DNA of 64,000 nucleotides from an uncultured Opitutia bacterium (GTDB lineage Bacteria; Verrucomicrobiota; Verrucomicrobiia; Opitutales; UBA953), in NCBI GenBank assembly GCA_903840355.1, contig CAIMFJ010000004.1, positions 1 to 64,000 on the forward strand, read 5' to 3'. The notes beneath the pieces were generated by a model. That model worked only from the letters and a program-made list of their open reading frames with translations, was not told the DNA's origin and did not search any database. A program made the position numbers and the translations under genes. Within the stretch, counting starts at the first letter, position 1. Every line of letters starts with the position of its first letter. Below, piece after piece: positions 43,566 through 53,500 of this stretch.

Positions 43566-44503
43566 TGCCCACTCGAATTAAAGCTCCCGGTCGCACCGCC
43601 GACCCCGTACTCGTCATCGGCTCCATCGCCTACGATAATATCATCACACCCCACGCGACGGGTGAAAATATTTTAGGCGGGAGTGCCGCCTATGCGAGTT
43701 TGGCCGCGAGTTACTTTGCACCCCCGCAACTCGTAGGGGTCGTGGGTCACGATTTTAAAAAGCGCGATCGCCAAAAACTTTTGCGACGCGGCATCGACCT
43801 CTCAGGTCTGACCACGGATGAATCCGGCAAAACGTTTACGTGGAAGGGACGCTACCACGAAAATTATAACCGCCGAGATACGGAAAATTTGCAGCTGAAT
43901 GTTTTTGAAAAGTTTCACCCGCACTTAAACGCGCAACACCAAGTCGTACCTTATGTGTTACTCGGAAATATTCGTCCGAGTTTACAACTTGCCGTCCTCG
44001 CACAACTCAGTGCGCCGCGTTTCATCGTCACGGATACGATTGATATCTGGATCGAAACCCAAAGCGAAGCGTTGAAAGAAGTGATTCGTAAAACCGACTT
44101 ACTCATCATCAACGACACCGAAGCCGGAAAACTCACGGGTGAAACCAATGTGCCTATCGCTGGAAAGCGTTTGTTGGAATTAGGTTGTCGGGCGGCGATT
44201 ATTAAAAAAGGCGAACACGGCGCGCTGCTCTTCCACCCGGAAGGCCTGTTTGCCTTGCCTGCTTATCCCGTGACCGAACTCCGTGACCCCACTGGAGCAG
44301 GAGATAGTTTTGCCGGGGCCCTCCTCGGATACCTCGCTGCCACGGGCAAAACGGACTTCCCCACCCTCCGTCAGGCCATGATTTACGGCACCGTAGTCGC
44401 CAGCCTCACCGTAGAAGCCTTTTCGACCGACCGACTGACCGACACCGGGTGCCGCGAAATCCGTCGACGCCGCAAAGAACTCCTCCGGATGATTAAGGTC
44501 TAG
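43565..44503 (+). CDS. PfkB family sugar or nucleoside kinase
   Basis: 312 residues. PfkB signatures: VIGSIAYDNI and GGSAAYASLAAS at the N-terminus, and DPTGAGDSFAGALLGYLA with the catalytic aspartate near residue 247. The group resembles adenosine kinase/ribokinase-like proteins of unclear substrate. Linked to the Nudix gene, which could supply or process a nucleotide sugar. The 3' end overlaps the minus-strand small membrane protein gene by four bases. Confidence 0.82.
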   Translation: MPTRIKAPGRTADPVLVIGSIAYDNIITPHATGENILGGSAAYASLAASYFAPPQLVGVVGHDFKKRDRQKLLRRGIDLSGLTTDESGKTFTWKGRYHENYNRRDTENLQLNVFEKFHPHLNAQHQVVPYVLLGNIRPSLQLAVLAQLSAPRFIVTDTIDIWIETQSEALKEVIRKTDLLIINDTEAGKLTGETNVPIAGKRLLELGCRAAIIKKGEHGALLFHPEGLFALPAYPVTELRDPTGAGDSFAGALLGYLAATGKTDFPTLRQAMIYGTVVASLTVEAFSTDRLTDTGCREIRRRRKELLRMIKV

Positions 44504-44703
44504 CCCCTTGGACGGCGACCCAACCAGCGCCAAAGCAGCACGACTACCACGAGGGTAAAGACGATGTCGCCCACTAAAATGGGCCAGATCGCGGGTAGTT
44601 CATGCGTCATGACAACGTAGAGAAAACAGCCGACTTGCAGGACAATGGCGGCAAAGAGCCAAGGTACCAAACGGCGTAATTTTTGTAGCGGGTCAGAGCT
44701 CAC
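44500..44703 (-). CDS. small two-segment membrane protein
   Basis: 67 residues from GTG, with membrane segments near 13-33 and 39-60 (WLFAAIVLQVGCFLYVVM, IWPILVGDIVFTLVVVVLLW) and a basic end (RRPRG). It overlaps the coaX stop by GTGA and so is the last gene of the birA/coaX minus-strand run. No family recognised. Confidence 0.6.
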   Translation of the reverse strand: MSSDPLQKLRRLVPWLFAAIVLQVGCFLYVVMTHELPAIWPILVGDIVFTLVVVVLLWRWLGRRPRG

Positions 44704-45461
44704 GGGGAAGTGCGGCGGTAAGATTCAGCTAAACCAAGTAAAGTGATATGGGGCTCCCAGCGGATTTTCCCAGCCCAGGAAGCGGGCAAGAACGCGGCAG
44801 TACCACCGGTAGCGATGACGACGGGCGTCTGACCGTCTCGCTGCATTTGTTCTATGACCGAAGTTAAGAGAGCACCAATCATGCCAGCGAAACCAACGGC
44901 ACAACCCGTTTTCATGGCTTCAATCGTCGAACGCCCAATCGCTGCTCCGCCTAATAAATCAGCTGGATCCAAAGCAGGTAAAAGGGCGGTTTGCTCGTGT
45001 AGGTAACGCGTCATGAGTTGAACGCCAGGTGCAATCAAGCCACCCGCATAGCCGCGCGTGGTTAAAATATCAAACGTGGTCGCCGTCCCCATATCAATCA
45101 CCACCGCAGGGGCCCCCACCAACAATTGGGCACCGACACAATTCGCCAGACGATCTTGGCCAACCTCTGCAGGGTTCGGGTAATCAAAACCTAAACCCAC
45201 AACCGTGTCGTGCCGCAAGTGATGCGTTGGCAAACCGCGGCCGCGAAAATCAGCCATGATTAATCCATTCAAAGCGGGAACCACCGAGCAAAAGGCGACC
45301 GCCGTCACGTTGCTCAAAGGGACTAATATCTTCTGAAAAACTTCCGGTGCTTTGGTCCGCAATTCCTGCGTCGCCACCTTACCTTCAGCTAACACCGTGC
45401 GGCCGTCCACCAAGCCCCAATGGGCGTGGGTATTGCCGATGTCTAAGCAGAAAATGGCCAC
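44700..45461 (-). CDS. coaX: type III pantothenate kinase
   Basis: 253 residues from GTG. CoaX pattern: ATP-binding DIGNTHAHWGL at the N-terminus, GLGFDYPNPAEVGQDRLANCVGA in the middle and VIDMGTATTFDI near residue 124. It phosphorylates pantothenate, the first step of coenzyme A synthesis, and the type III enzyme is not feedback inhibited by CoA. birA lies 45 bases upstream; this neighbourhood is common in bacteria. Confidence 0.9.
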   Translation of the reverse strand: MAIFCLDIGNTHAHWGLVDGRTVLAEGKVATQELRTKAPEVFQKILVPLSNVTAVAFCSVVPALNGLIMADFRGRGLPTHHLRHDTVVGLGFDYPNPAEVGQDRLANCVGAQLLVGAPAVVIDMGTATTFDILTTRGYAGGLIAPGVQLMTRYLHEQTALLPALDPADLLGGAAIGRSTIEAMKTGCAVGFAGMIGALLTSVIEQMQRDGQTPVVIATGGTAAFLPASWAGKIRWEPHITLLGLAESYRRTSP

Positions 45462-45506
45462 GCGTAAAACGTAGGCTAAATTAACCTCGGGGCAAGGACA
45501 CAGCGA

Positions 45507-46496
45507 TTACTTCTTCCGCAAAGTCACTTCACCGGACGACACCACCTTACGTCGTCCCCCACCAGTCCGTAAAATCAGCGAGCCCTCCGCATCAATCCCC
45601 TCGACGATGCCAGCGATGGGATCACCGCGCAGGCCCACGCGCACCGAGTGTCCCATCAAAACATCGTAGCGTTGCCAACGAGACTTAAAGGTACGTTCCC
45701 AACCCCCTTCGTAAAATTCATCCCAAGCTTGAAAAAGGGCCGCTAGGATATGCGCAATCGTGGCAGGAACCTCTAACGACGTGCCCAATGCATGCTGCAA
45801 CGAACTCGCGGTTTGACGAATCTCGGTGGGGAAATCTTTCGGCTGACCAATTAAATTCAGTCCCAAGCCAAAAACTAATTCCCGCACTGAATCAGAATCA
45901 ACGCGCGCTTCCGTCAACATCCCCGCCACTTTGCGACCATCGGGTGCTTGCAAGTCATTGGGCCATTTTAAACCCAAGCGCAATTTGCAGTGATTCTCAA
46001 TGGCGACGCAAAGTGCCAACCCCATCCATAGGGTGAAGGGTTTCAACTTATCTGGCGGGATAAACGGACGAAACGCTAACGAGGCGTATAAATTACCCAA
46101 CTTCGTGTTATGCCACCGCCGTCCCAAACGGCCGCGGCCAGCGGTTTGAGCTTGGGCCAAAATCGCAAACGGAGCTTCTTGGCCCGCCGCTAAACGCCGC
46201 TCAGCTTCGGAATTAGTACTATCGATCGTTTCTAATAATTCTACCGACTCACGGACTTTTAAAAGTCGGAGGTGGGCATCTAAAAGGGATTCATGCAACC
46301 GATCCGGCACTTGTACGAGTTGATAGCCCTTACGCGTCGAGGCCTGAAAGACAAAGCCCTCTTGGCGCAAACGTTCGAGACGACTCCAAATGGCGACGCG
46401 CGAAACGCCTAAATCTTTGGCGAGCCGATCGCCGCTAACAGGCTCTTTGCCCGCCTGCAGAAATGCTAACAAAATGCTGCTGTCTAAGGCGGGCAT
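45507..46496 (-). CDS. birA: biotin ligase and biotin operon repressor BirA
   Basis: 329 residues. Residues 1-60 form a winged-helix DNA-binding domain (SGDRLAKDLGVSRVAIWSRLERL), then the ligase domain with GRGRLGRRWHN (biotin/ATP loop) and LKWPNDLQ, and the small C-terminal domain (SVRVGLRGDPIAGIVEGID). It attaches biotin to acetyl-CoA carboxylase and, with the DNA-binding part, may repress biotin genes. It begins four bases after the nadC stop. Confidence 0.9.
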   Translation of the reverse strand: MPALDSSILLAFLQAGKEPVSGDRLAKDLGVSRVAIWSRLERLRQEGFVFQASTRKGYQLVQVPDRLHESLLDAHLRLLKVRESVELLETIDSTNSEAERRLAAGQEAPFAILAQAQTAGRGRLGRRWHNTKLGNLYASLAFRPFIPPDKLKPFTLWMGLALCVAIENHCKLRLGLKWPNDLQAPDGRKVAGMLTEARVDSDSVRELVFGLGLNLIGQPKDFPTEIRQTASSLQHALGTSLEVPATIAHILAALFQAWDEFYEGGWERTFKSRWQRYDVLMGHSVRVGLRGDPIAGIVEGIDAEGSLILRTGGGRRKVVSSGEVTLRKK

Positions 46497-46500
46497 GGCG

Positions 46501-47430
46501 TTAGTCCCAATCGAGTCCCAGGTCGACCCATGGAGCGCTGTGCGTTAACGCCCCGCAGGAAATAAAATCTGGGCCGATTTGCCCTAACTCCGGAAGCGAC
46601 GCCAAGGTGACCCCACCACTGATTTCACACCAGGCACGGCCGCGAATAAACGCCACCGCTTGGCGCAGGTGCGGTAACGAAAAGTTATCTAACAAAATAA
46701 TGTCGGCGCCCGCAGCGAGCACGGGGCCAATTTGCTCTAAGTTGTCGACTTCGACCTCGAGCAGTAAATCGGGACGCTCGGCGCGGGCACGTTTAACTAA
46801 TTGTGTTAAACGATCGGCTGCCGACGTGGCCCCATCGGCGGCGAGGTGATTATCTTTCACCATGAGGCGGTCATACAAACCCAAGCGATGATTATAGCCG
46901 CCGCCTTGACCCACGGCGTATTTTTCAAGCACCCGAAACCCTGGAGTCGTCTTACGTGTGTCTAATAATTTAGTCGTGGTATTGCCCAACGCGTTAACGT
47001 GCTCGGCGGTAAACGTCGCCACGCCTGATAAGCGCTGCAAAAAATTTAAAAGGATTCTTTCTAAAGATAAGAGATTCGTCGTCGGCCCAGCCACTTCAGC
47101 AACCACCGTACCCGCGGGTACGTGCGCCCCTTCAGGCACTAAAGCGCGACCCCGACACTGGTGGCCGTAAGCCGCTAAAATCGGCGTCATCATGCCCAAA
47201 CCTGCCACCACCAGCGGACGACGGGCGACGAGTCGGGCGCGACCGTGGAGGTTGTTTCTTAATAATTCTGCCGAAGGATCGCCAGGGCGGGCGGGGCGAT
47301 GCACCAAACCTGCGCCCGCTAAATCTTCATCGCGGGCTAAAGCCGCCAAAGACTCCAGCCATGCTCCATCGATTTCGTCCCAAGACAGACGACGAATCAG
47401 ACGAGCGGTTTGGCCGGGGTCACGCGGCAT
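46501..47430 (-). CDS. nadC: nicotinate-nucleotide pyrophosphorylase NadC
   Basis: 309 residues. NadC motifs: LDTRKTTPGFRVLEKYAVGQGGGYNHRLGL in parts, VKDNHL, EVEVDNLEQ and LLDNFSLP, EISGGVTLASL. It converts quinolinate and PRPP to nicotinate mononucleotide in NAD synthesis. First gene of the nadC-birA-coaX run of cofactor genes. dnaJ ends 40 bases upstream on the same strand. Confidence 0.93.
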   Translation of the reverse strand: MPRDPGQTARLIRRLSWDEIDGAWLESLAALARDEDLAGAGLVHRPARPGDPSAELLRNNLHGRARLVARRPLVVAGLGMMTPILAAYGHQCRGRALVPEGAHVPAGTVVAEVAGPTTNLLSLERILLNFLQRLSGVATFTAEHVNALGNTTTKLLDTRKTTPGFRVLEKYAVGQGGGYNHRLGLYDRLMVKDNHLAADGATSAADRLTQLVKRARAERPDLLLEVEVDNLEQIGPVLAAGADIILLDNFSLPHLRQAVAFIRGRAWCEISGGVTLASLPELGQIGPDFISCGALTHSAPWVDLGLDWD

Positions 47431-47470
47431 GACTTATGGCATAGCAGTCCGATGCCTTGGAGCAAGGGAC

Positions 47471-48601
47471 TTAACCAAAGAAGCGCTTAAACTTTTGCCG
47501 CCAAGAGTCTGAGACGGGGGCATCTTCGTCGCCACAGGCTTTGGCATAAGCCTTTAAAGCGTCTTTCTGCGCATCCGTCATCTTCTTGGGTACATCGATA
47601 TCGACCCGAACGACCATGTCGCCCGCGCCGCTACCACGCAACTTAGGCATCCCTTCGCCCCGCAAGCGGAACAACGTACCACCCTGCGTTCCTGCGGGAA
47701 CTTTGAGGAGCGTTTTGCCTTTAAGCTTGGGCACATTGATTTGGCCACCGAGAGCTGCGACCGAGAATTTGACGGGCACCGAGCAAATTAAATCATCCCC
47801 ATCGCGCTCAAATAACTCGTGGTCCAGCACCGTAACCACCACGTAGAGGTCACCTGCAGGCGCCCCACGGCGACCTGCCGAACCATTGTGCGACGAACGT
47901 AACTTCGTGCCATTATCAACACCTGGGGGAATGCGCAACGTCGCCGTCGACTCACCCACCACGCGACCCTCGCTAGAACAAGCACGACAAGGACGGTCAA
48001 TGATTTCACCTTCGCCATGACAATCGGGACACGTCTGGCGCATTTGGAAAAAGCCTTGGGAGCGAATCACTTGGCCGTGGCCACCACACGTGTTGCAACG
48101 ACGCTTCTTCGCACCGGCTTCAGCCCCAGTTCCAGAACACTTAGTACACGCAATATGCTTCCGGTAAGGAATCTTTCGCTCCACACCTTCGGCTGCTTCT
48201 TCGAGCGTGATTTTAACATCCACGCGTAAATCTTCACCGGCAGCTTCTTGCGCACCACCACCGCCACCAAACATATCACCAAAGCCACCGCCGCCGCCGC
48301 CGAACATCTGATTAAAGATATCCATCGGATCGGCGCCACGGAAACCACCGCGAGCACCGGGAGACGGACCCGCCCCTTGGTCAAAGGCGGCCTCCCCATG
48401 TTGATCGTAGAGCTTGCGCTTATCGGCGTCGCTCAACACTTCGTAAGCCCGCGAGGCTTTCTTAAAATTCTCTTCGGCGACTTTATTTCCGGGATTACGG
48501 TCGGGGTGGAACTCCATCGCTTTTTTGCGATAGGCTTTCTTGATTTCGTCGGCGGTCGCCGACTTTGTCACCCCCAAGGTTTGGTAATAGTCTTCAGCCA
48601 T
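47471..48601 (-). CDS. dnaJ: chaperone DnaJ
   Basis: 376 residues. J domain at 1-70 with HPD motif ([11 protein letters not shown]), Gly/Phe-rich linker ([15 protein letters not shown]), zinc domain with four CxxC units (CTKC, CNTC, CPDC, CRAC) and C-terminal substrate domain ending in a DnaJ-like tail. The fourth zinc unit is CRACSSEG, in place of the usual CxxCxGxG. DnaJ delivers unfolded proteins to DnaK and stimulates its ATPase. It begins 12 bases after grpE. Confidence 0.95.
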   Translation of the reverse strand: MAEDYYQTLGVTKSATADEIKKAYRKKAMEFHPDRNPGNKVAEENFKKASRAYEVLSDADKRKLYDQHGEAAFDQGAGPSPGARGGFRGADPMDIFNQMFGGGGGGFGDMFGGGGGAQEAAGEDLRVDVKITLEEAAEGVERKIPYRKHIACTKCSGTGAEAGAKKRRCNTCGGHGQVIRSQGFFQMRQTCPDCHGEGEIIDRPCRACSSEGRVVGESTATLRIPPGVDNGTKLRSSHNGSAGRRGAPAGDLYVVVTVLDHELFERDGDDLICSVPVKFSVAALGGQINVPKLKGKTLLKVPAGTQGGTLFRLRGEGMPKLRGSGAGDMVVRVDIDVPKKMTDAQKDALKAYAKACGDEDAPVSDSWRQKFKRFFG

Positions 48602-48613
48602 GAGTGCTTTGAA

Positions 48614-49120
48614 TTACTGCGCAGCGGGACCCGTGGAAAGAATCACCGAGGCAGCACGCAAAACGCGATCATTTAAAGCCCAGCCAGAGCGAGCGACTAC
48701 TAAAACGGAACCCTCGGGAACGTTGTCGCTAGGTTGTTGGCCAACGGTTTCATGCTGCACGGGATTAAAAGGTAAACCGAGCGGATTGATTTCACTCAAA
48801 CCATTCGCGGTAAACACGGAGCGCAACTGTTGCACTGCCATGCGAAAACCTTCGGCCACCGCTTTACCTTCCGCTTGGTTTTTCGCAGACTCCATCCCCA
48901 GCGCCAAAGCATCTAGGGCGGGCAAGAGGTCTTCGATTAAAGACGACGTGGCATATTTACGTAGATCCTCGCGCTCACGGGCATGACGGCGTTGCTGATT
49001 TTGTTGGTCAGCGTGCGAACGCAATAAAGCATCGCGCAAACGTGCCACCTCGGCTTCGAGCTCGGTCACGCGGGCCGATAAGTCTGCAGGTGGAGGGTTA
49101 GTGGAATCAGGTTCAGTCAT
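48614..49120 (-). CDS. grpE: nucleotide exchange factor GrpE
   Basis: 168 residues. An N-terminal coiled coil (LSARVTELEAEVARLRDALL), then the GrpE core (RREREDL-like HAREREDLRKYATSSLIEDLLPALDALALGM, and VLVVARSGWALNDRVLRAASV near the end). It removes ADP from DnaK. No dnaK is in the window, and no CIRCE-like repeat was seen upstream. Its ATG overlaps the stop of the upstream AsmA-like gene by ATGA. Confidence 0.93.
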   Translation of the reverse strand: MTEPDSTNPPPADLSARVTELEAEVARLRDALLRSHADQQNQQRRHAREREDLRKYATSSLIEDLLPALDALALGMESAKNQAEGKAVAEGFRMAVQQLRSVFTANGLSEINPLGLPFNPVQHETVGQQPSDNVPEGSVLVVARSGWALNDRVLRAASVILSTGPAAQ

Positions 49121-49896
49121 CGGGAAGTTTTTTGTTCGGTTTGTAATTTTTCGGTAATGGAACGACGCAAGCGCTCGCGCGTGATATCCATGATAAGCTG
49201 CGGGGCGACATCGCCTGCCTTTTGAAGGGCCGCCTGGCCCAGCGGGCTAGAAACCACGGTTCCAAAATTATTTTCCGTCACCCCGTGTGCCTCGAAAACT
49301 AAATTAAGTTCTCGATCAATGACCACACGTCGGTCTGACGTACCATCGCCCGCGATGATGATGACGCGGCCCACGCGGAGGTGTAATTTCTGGATTTTAA
49401 AAGGTTGGGAGGGAGCCTTTGACGACGCTTCCCGGGGAGCAGGTGCCGACGTCTCCGCCGCCTTTAAGCCCCGAGAAATATCCTGAATATTATTATCCTT
49501 CAACCAATCGGCTTTCCCCACCACCACGAGGCTATCGATATCGATGTCGGCTTCGCGAATGACGCGCGTGCCCTCGCCCCACAAACTCCAAGGTTCAAAG
49601 TCGAAAGCCAGCCGCTTGATTTTGGCCCCCTCATGTTCGGTCCAGCGGCTCGGGTTAGTAATGGTAACCCCAGAGAAAACTAATTTGCCTGTGAAGAGGT
49701 TGGACTCATTAGCCTCTACGGAGAGGTGGGCCCCGGCCTTTGAAGCCAAAGTGGAGTCAATCAAGCTGGGGGCAAAGCGACCGAGGGCCCAAACACAAAT
49801 CAAGGCCGCCAAAACCAAAAACCCCAGAATACCACCAATGACCATGAGGATTTTGCGCAAGGCTCCTGGTAGGTAGGTGGCAGCGGTGGAGGGCAT
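49117..49896 (-). CDS. AsmA-like inner-membrane protein
   Basis: 259 residues. One N-terminal membrane segment (LRKILMVIGGILGFLVLAALICVW) and a periplasmic domain that starts like AsmA/TamB N-termini (LIDSTLASKAGAHLSVEANESNLFTGKLVFSGVTI in parts). These proteins are linked to envelope lipid transport and outer-membrane assembly. The overlap with grpE suggests co-expression with chaperones. Function unclear. Confidence 0.62.
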   Translation of the reverse strand: MPSTAATYLPGALRKILMVIGGILGFLVLAALICVWALGRFAPSLIDSTLASKAGAHLSVEANESNLFTGKLVFSGVTITNPSRWTEHEGAKIKRLAFDFEPWSLWGEGTRVIREADIDIDSLVVVGKADWLKDNNIQDISRGLKAAETSAPAPREASSKAPSQPFKIQKLHLRVGRVIIIAGDGTSDRRVVIDRELNLVFEAHGVTENNFGTVVSSPLGQAALQKAGDVAPQLIMDITRERLRRSITEKLQTEQKTSR

Positions 49897-49995
49897 AGTT
49901 ACAGGTCAGATTTCGAGCAATAGACGTGCCACTTTAAGTGGTCAACGGCGGAGGCAAAACTAGTGATTTTATGAGGTTTTTGACGCTTTTAAAAT

Positions 49996-50030
49996 AAAAA
50001 GAACCCGGGGCTGTTGAGCCAACGGGTCCT
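49996..50030 (-). terminator. intrinsic terminator on the minus strand
   Basis: GGACCCG (50029-50023) pairs with CGGGTTC (50007-50001) with an inner GGCT/AGCC helix, then TTTTT toward 49996. It ends the lipoprotein gene at 50056-50547. Confidence 0.75.
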
Positions 50031-50055
50031 TCTGTCACAATTTAGCCTGACTCAA

Positions 50056-50547
50056 TTACTGAGCCGCAGGGGTCGAAGCCATCACGCCGCAAGTGACTTC
50101 ATCACCCGCTTGGAGCTTAGGCACATTGAGCTGATTAGGAATGATGCCGACGATGATCATCTTGTCATCCGAGCGTACTACTTCCACTTGGACACCCTTA
50201 TTCTCCTTCGTCAGGAGTAAGCGTGTCTTGGGCTCGGGCTTGTCAGCACGAACTAAAGCAATCAGGCCAAACTCCTCACGAATCGAAACGATGCGCGCCT
50301 TGTTGGCGTCCTTAGGAACTTCACTCGCTTTAGCAGCTTCGGCCTTAGCGACTGGAGTTGCGGGAGCGTCTTTTTCCCAAGAAAAACGAGTCGTAGGAGC
50401 AGCGGGAGCACCATCAGCCTTATCTGCAGCGGGAGTGGCAGCAGCCACCGTACCAGTATCAGAGGAACCAGAAGCCCAAGGGCTTCGCATACCTTCACAG
50501 GCAGTGAGGAGGAAAGAAACCGAAAGAATGAGCAGAGAGCGCTGCAT
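50056..50547 (-). CDS. putative lipoprotein
   Basis: 163 residues. The lipobox is LLTACEG (cysteine near 17), followed by an Ala/Ser/Pro/Lys-rich linker and a C-terminal domain (about 85-160) with small beta-strands (RIVSIREEFGLIALVRAD, VQVEVVRSDDKMIIVGII). The C-terminal half resembles a small SH3- or OB-like barrel in pattern only. It is the last gene before a terminator and diverges from hisG, with 150 bases between. Confidence 0.7.
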   Translation of the reverse strand: MQRSLLILSVSFLLTACEGMRSPWASGSSDTGTVAAATPAADKADGAPAAPTTRFSWEKDAPATPVAKAEAAKASEVPKDANKARIVSIREEFGLIALVRADKPEPKTRLLLTKENKGVQVEVVRSDDKMIIVGIIPNQLNVPKLQAGDEVTCGVMASTPAAQ

Positions 50548-50698
50548 GACGATAGGGGAGTTAGGGGAAGCACCAGCGTCAATTCCCGAAAAAAAGAGTC
50601 AATAACTAACCGTAATCTGTCCGCTAAAAGCCACAATTTTGCCATAAATCATGTTTCTCTTGCCCAATTGGCCAAGGGAGGGCTTTCTCCTTTGTCCC

Positions 50699-51583
50699 AT
50701 GAGTCCAGAAGTCCAAAAACTGATGCTCGGCCTACCTAAAGGCAGTCTCGAGGAAGCCACCCTGCAACTCTTCGCCAAAGCGGGGTTCCCCGTCAGCAAG
50801 AGCAGCCGCTCCTACCGCCCCTCTTTTGACGACCCTAGCTTAGACGGTCGTTTCATCCGCGCCCAAGAGGTCGCCCGCTACGTCGAGCATGGTTTCTTTG
50901 ATTGTGGTCTCACAGGCCAAGACTGGGTCCAAGAAAACGCGGCCGATGTCATCCAGGTCTGCGAACTGATTTACAGCCGGGCCTCGGCCCAGAAATCCCG
51001 CTGGGTCCTCTGCGTTCCCGAGGAGTCTCCCATTAAAACCGCGCAAGACTTGGCCGGCAAACGTATCGCCACCGAACTCGTCGAAACCACCCGCCGCTGG
51101 TTTAAGCAACAGGGCGTGGCCTGCGAAGTTGAATTCTCGTGGGGTGCGACCGAAGTAAAAGTTCCTGAGCTCGCCGACGCGATTGTCGATATCACCGAAA
51201 CGGGCTCTTCGATCCGTGCGAACAAACTCCGCATCGTCGCCACCTTGCTCGAAACCACCACGGTGCTGGTCGCGAACAAGACTGCATGGGCCAATCCCAC
51301 GAAGCGGGCCAAGATTGAGCAACTCGTGCTGATGCTTCAAGGTGCCCTCGCCGCCCAACACATGGTCGGCCTGAAATTCAACCTACCCTTAGCGAAACTC
51401 GAAAAAGTTTCCGCCGCCTTGCCCGCCTTGCGCAACCCCACGATTTCGCCCTTAAGCAACAAAGAATGGGTCGCCGTGGAGACGATTATTGATGCCCGCC
51501 AAGCCCGGGAGTTCATCCCAACCCTCAAAGCTTCGGGTGCCGAAGGGATTGTCGAATACCCTATTAATAAACTCGTTTACTAA
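50699..51583 (+). CDS. hisG: ATP phosphoribosyltransferase, long form
   Basis: 294 residues from the ATG at 50699 (an upstream ATG at 50651 would add a leader without match). HisG motifs: [46 protein letters not shown] and the PRPP-binding loop [16 protein letters not shown]. The C-terminal 75 residues ([19 protein letters not shown]) are the regulatory domain of the long form, which works without HisZ and is feedback inhibited by histidine. First step of histidine synthesis. Confidence 0.92.
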   Translation: MSPEVQKLMLGLPKGSLEEATLQLFAKAGFPVSKSSRSYRPSFDDPSLDGRFIRAQEVARYVEHGFFDCGLTGQDWVQENAADVIQVCELIYSRASAQKSRWVLCVPEESPIKTAQDLAGKRIATELVETTRRWFKQQGVACEVEFSWGATEVKVPELADAIVDITETGSSIRANKLRIVATLLETTTVLVANKTAWANPTKRAKIEQLVLMLQGALAAQHMVGLKFNLPLAKLEKVSAALPALRNPTISPLSNKEWVAVETIIDARQAREFIPTLKASGAEGIVEYPINKLVY

Positions 51584-51591
51584 CGTTCGCC

Positions 51592-52461
51592 ATGGCTAAC
51601 CACGTCCGCGTTGGTCTCATCCAACTCACCGCCGAGGAAACGCCTGCAGCCAACGTCCGGAAGACGATTCCGCGCATCGAAGAAGCGGCCGCCAAGGGGG
51701 CTAAAATCATCGGGCTGCAGGAGATGTTCACGACGAAATATTTCTGCGTCGAACAGGACCCGAAATATTTTAATTTAGCCGAACCCATTCCCGCTGGACC
51801 GAGCGTCACCGCCCTCACCGAGGTCGCCCGCAAACTCGGCGTGGTCATTGTCGCCCCCTTATTTGAAGCGCGCGGCAGTGAAGTGTTTCATAACACCGCG
51901 GCGATTATCGATGCCGACGGAACCTACCTCGGGAAGTATCGCAAGATGCACATCCCGCAAGATCCGGGGTTTGAAGAGAAGTTTTATTTCACCCCGGGCG
52001 ATTTAGGTTTCCGCACGTGGAACACGGCCTTTGGCCAAATTGGCGTGCTGATTTGCTGGGATCAATGGTACCCCGAAGCCGCTCGCCTGACCGCGCTCGC
52101 TGGCGCTCAAATTCTTTTCTACCCCACGGCGATCGGTTGGTTGCCAGAAGAAAAAGCTACGCTCGGCAAAGCCCAACACACCGCTTGGGAAACCGTGCAA
52201 CGCGGCCACGGCGTGGCGAATGGTTGCTACGTCGCGGCCACCAATCGCGTTGGTCAAGAAGGCCACACCCAATTCTGGGGTCAGAGTTTTGTGTCAGACC
52301 CCTACGGCGAAATCATCGCCAAAGCCTCGCCCGACCGCGAAGAAGTTTTAATCGCGGATTGCGATTTAGACCGCCAACGCGAATTCCGTCGCATCTGGCC
52401 CTTCTTCCGAGATCGCCGCATTGATGCCTACGGTGAAATCACGCAACGGTTGCGCGACTAA
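51592..52461 (+). CDS. aguB: N-carbamoylputrescine amidohydrolase
   Basis: 289 residues. Carbon-nitrogen hydrolase fold with the Glu-Lys-Cys triad in GLQEMFTTKYFC, KYRKMHIPQD and VLICWDQWYPE. The combination with PGFEEKFYFTPGD and the agmatine deiminase gene six bases downstream identifies it as AguB, which removes the carbamoyl group from N-carbamoylputrescine to give putrescine. It starts eight bases after hisG. Confidence 0.92.
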   Translation: MANHVRVGLIQLTAEETPAANVRKTIPRIEEAAAKGAKIIGLQEMFTTKYFCVEQDPKYFNLAEPIPAGPSVTALTEVARKLGVVIVAPLFEARGSEVFHNTAAIIDADGTYLGKYRKMHIPQDPGFEEKFYFTPGDLGFRTWNTAFGQIGVLICWDQWYPEAARLTALAGAQILFYPTAIGWLPEEKATLGKAQHTAWETVQRGHGVANGCYVAATNRVGQEGHTQFWGQSFVSDPYGEIIAKASPDREEVLIADCDLDRQREFRRIWPFFRDRRIDAYGEITQRLRD

Positions 52462-52467
52462 ACTTTT

Positions 52468-53499
52468 ATGACCGCTTCGCCTCGTGCCTTAGGGTTCCAC
52501 ATGCCTGCGGAGTGGGCTCCGCAATCCGCCACGTGGTTATCCTGGCCTTCCAACGCTAAACTTTGGCCCGGCCACTATGACTTAATCCCGGCAAAGTTCG
52601 CCGAGTTCGCGGCCGCCATCAGCCGTTTTCAGCCAGTAAAAATTAATGCCGCCGGCCCACTGCGGGCTCAAGCCCTCCAAGCCCTGCAAGCCGCCAAGGC
52701 TGACTTGTCCGTCATCGAGCTAGTTGAAATCGCCACCAACGATGTTTGGTGCCGCGACCATGGTCCGATTTTTATTAAAAATATACAGTCGGGCGAACTT
52801 GCCCTGACCGACTGGGAGTTCCACGGCTGGGGCGGAAAATTCGAAGCTAACCTCGACAACGAGGTGCCCGTAAAAATCGCCCAACACTTGGGCCTGAAAA
52901 AGTTCTCCTATCCTTTTGAATTAGAAGGAGGCGGGATTGAAGTTTCGGGCGACGGGCTGTTGCTCACCACCGAAGCGGTGCAAAATAATCCAAACCGCGC
53001 CACCGGGCGCGACGATCAGGCTTTCCATCAAGCTATTCGCGAAGGTCTCGGTATTCAGGAATTACTTTGGATTGGGGAAGGTTTGGCCAATGACGATACC
53101 GATGGCCACATCGATAACCTAGCCCGCTTTGTCGCCCCGCGCACGTTGCTGGCCGTGACCGAAAAAAATCCGGCCTCGCCCAATCACCTGCCCTTACAGA
53201 AGAACTTACAACGCCTGCGCGAAATGCGCGTGGCCGGACAGCAAAAGCTCGAAGTCATCGAACTCCCCTTGCCGACGCCGATTCAATTAGCAGGCCGGGA
53301 TCTCCCTCCGAGTTACGCCAACTTCCTGATCGTCAACGATGCCGTGTTGGTCCCGATTTACCAGCAAGCCTCCGACGACCAAGCCTTAGGCATCATTCGC
53401 GAGTGCTTCCCCCAACGTCGCGTCATCGGTTTAGACTGTCGGGTGTTACTCATTGAAGGCGGTGCCCTGCACTGCCTCAGTCAGCAACAACCCGCCTAA
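52468..53499 (+). CDS. aguA: agmatine deiminase
   Basis: 343 residues of the peptidylarginine/agmatine deiminase family. Motifs: WLSWPSN near the start, NDVWCRDHGPIF, EGGGIEVSGDGLLLTTEAV, DTDGHIDNLARF and, at the end, EGGALHCLSQQ with the catalytic cysteine. It turns agmatine into N-carbamoylputrescine, so aguB and aguA together make putrescine. The 3' end meets the FeoB-associated gene on the other strand. Confidence 0.93.
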   Translation: MTASPRALGFHMPAEWAPQSATWLSWPSNAKLWPGHYDLIPAKFAEFAAAISRFQPVKINAAGPLRAQALQALQAAKADLSVIELVEIATNDVWCRDHGPIFIKNIQSGELALTDWEFHGWGGKFEANLDNEVPVKIAQHLGLKKFSYPFELEGGGIEVSGDGLLLTTEAVQNNPNRATGRDDQAFHQAIREGLGIQELLWIGEGLANDDTDGHIDNLARFVAPRTLLAVTEKNPASPNHLPLQKNLQRLREMRVAGQQKLEVIELPLPTPIQLAGRDLPPSYANFLIVNDAVLVPIYQQASDDQALGIIRECFPQRRVIGLDCRVLLIEGGALHCLSQQQPA

Positions 53500-53500
53500 A

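Noticed and set aside
47471-49120. CIRCE-type heat-shock operator for grpE-dnaJ
   Set aside because: No TTAGCACTC inverted repeat was found upstream of the run.
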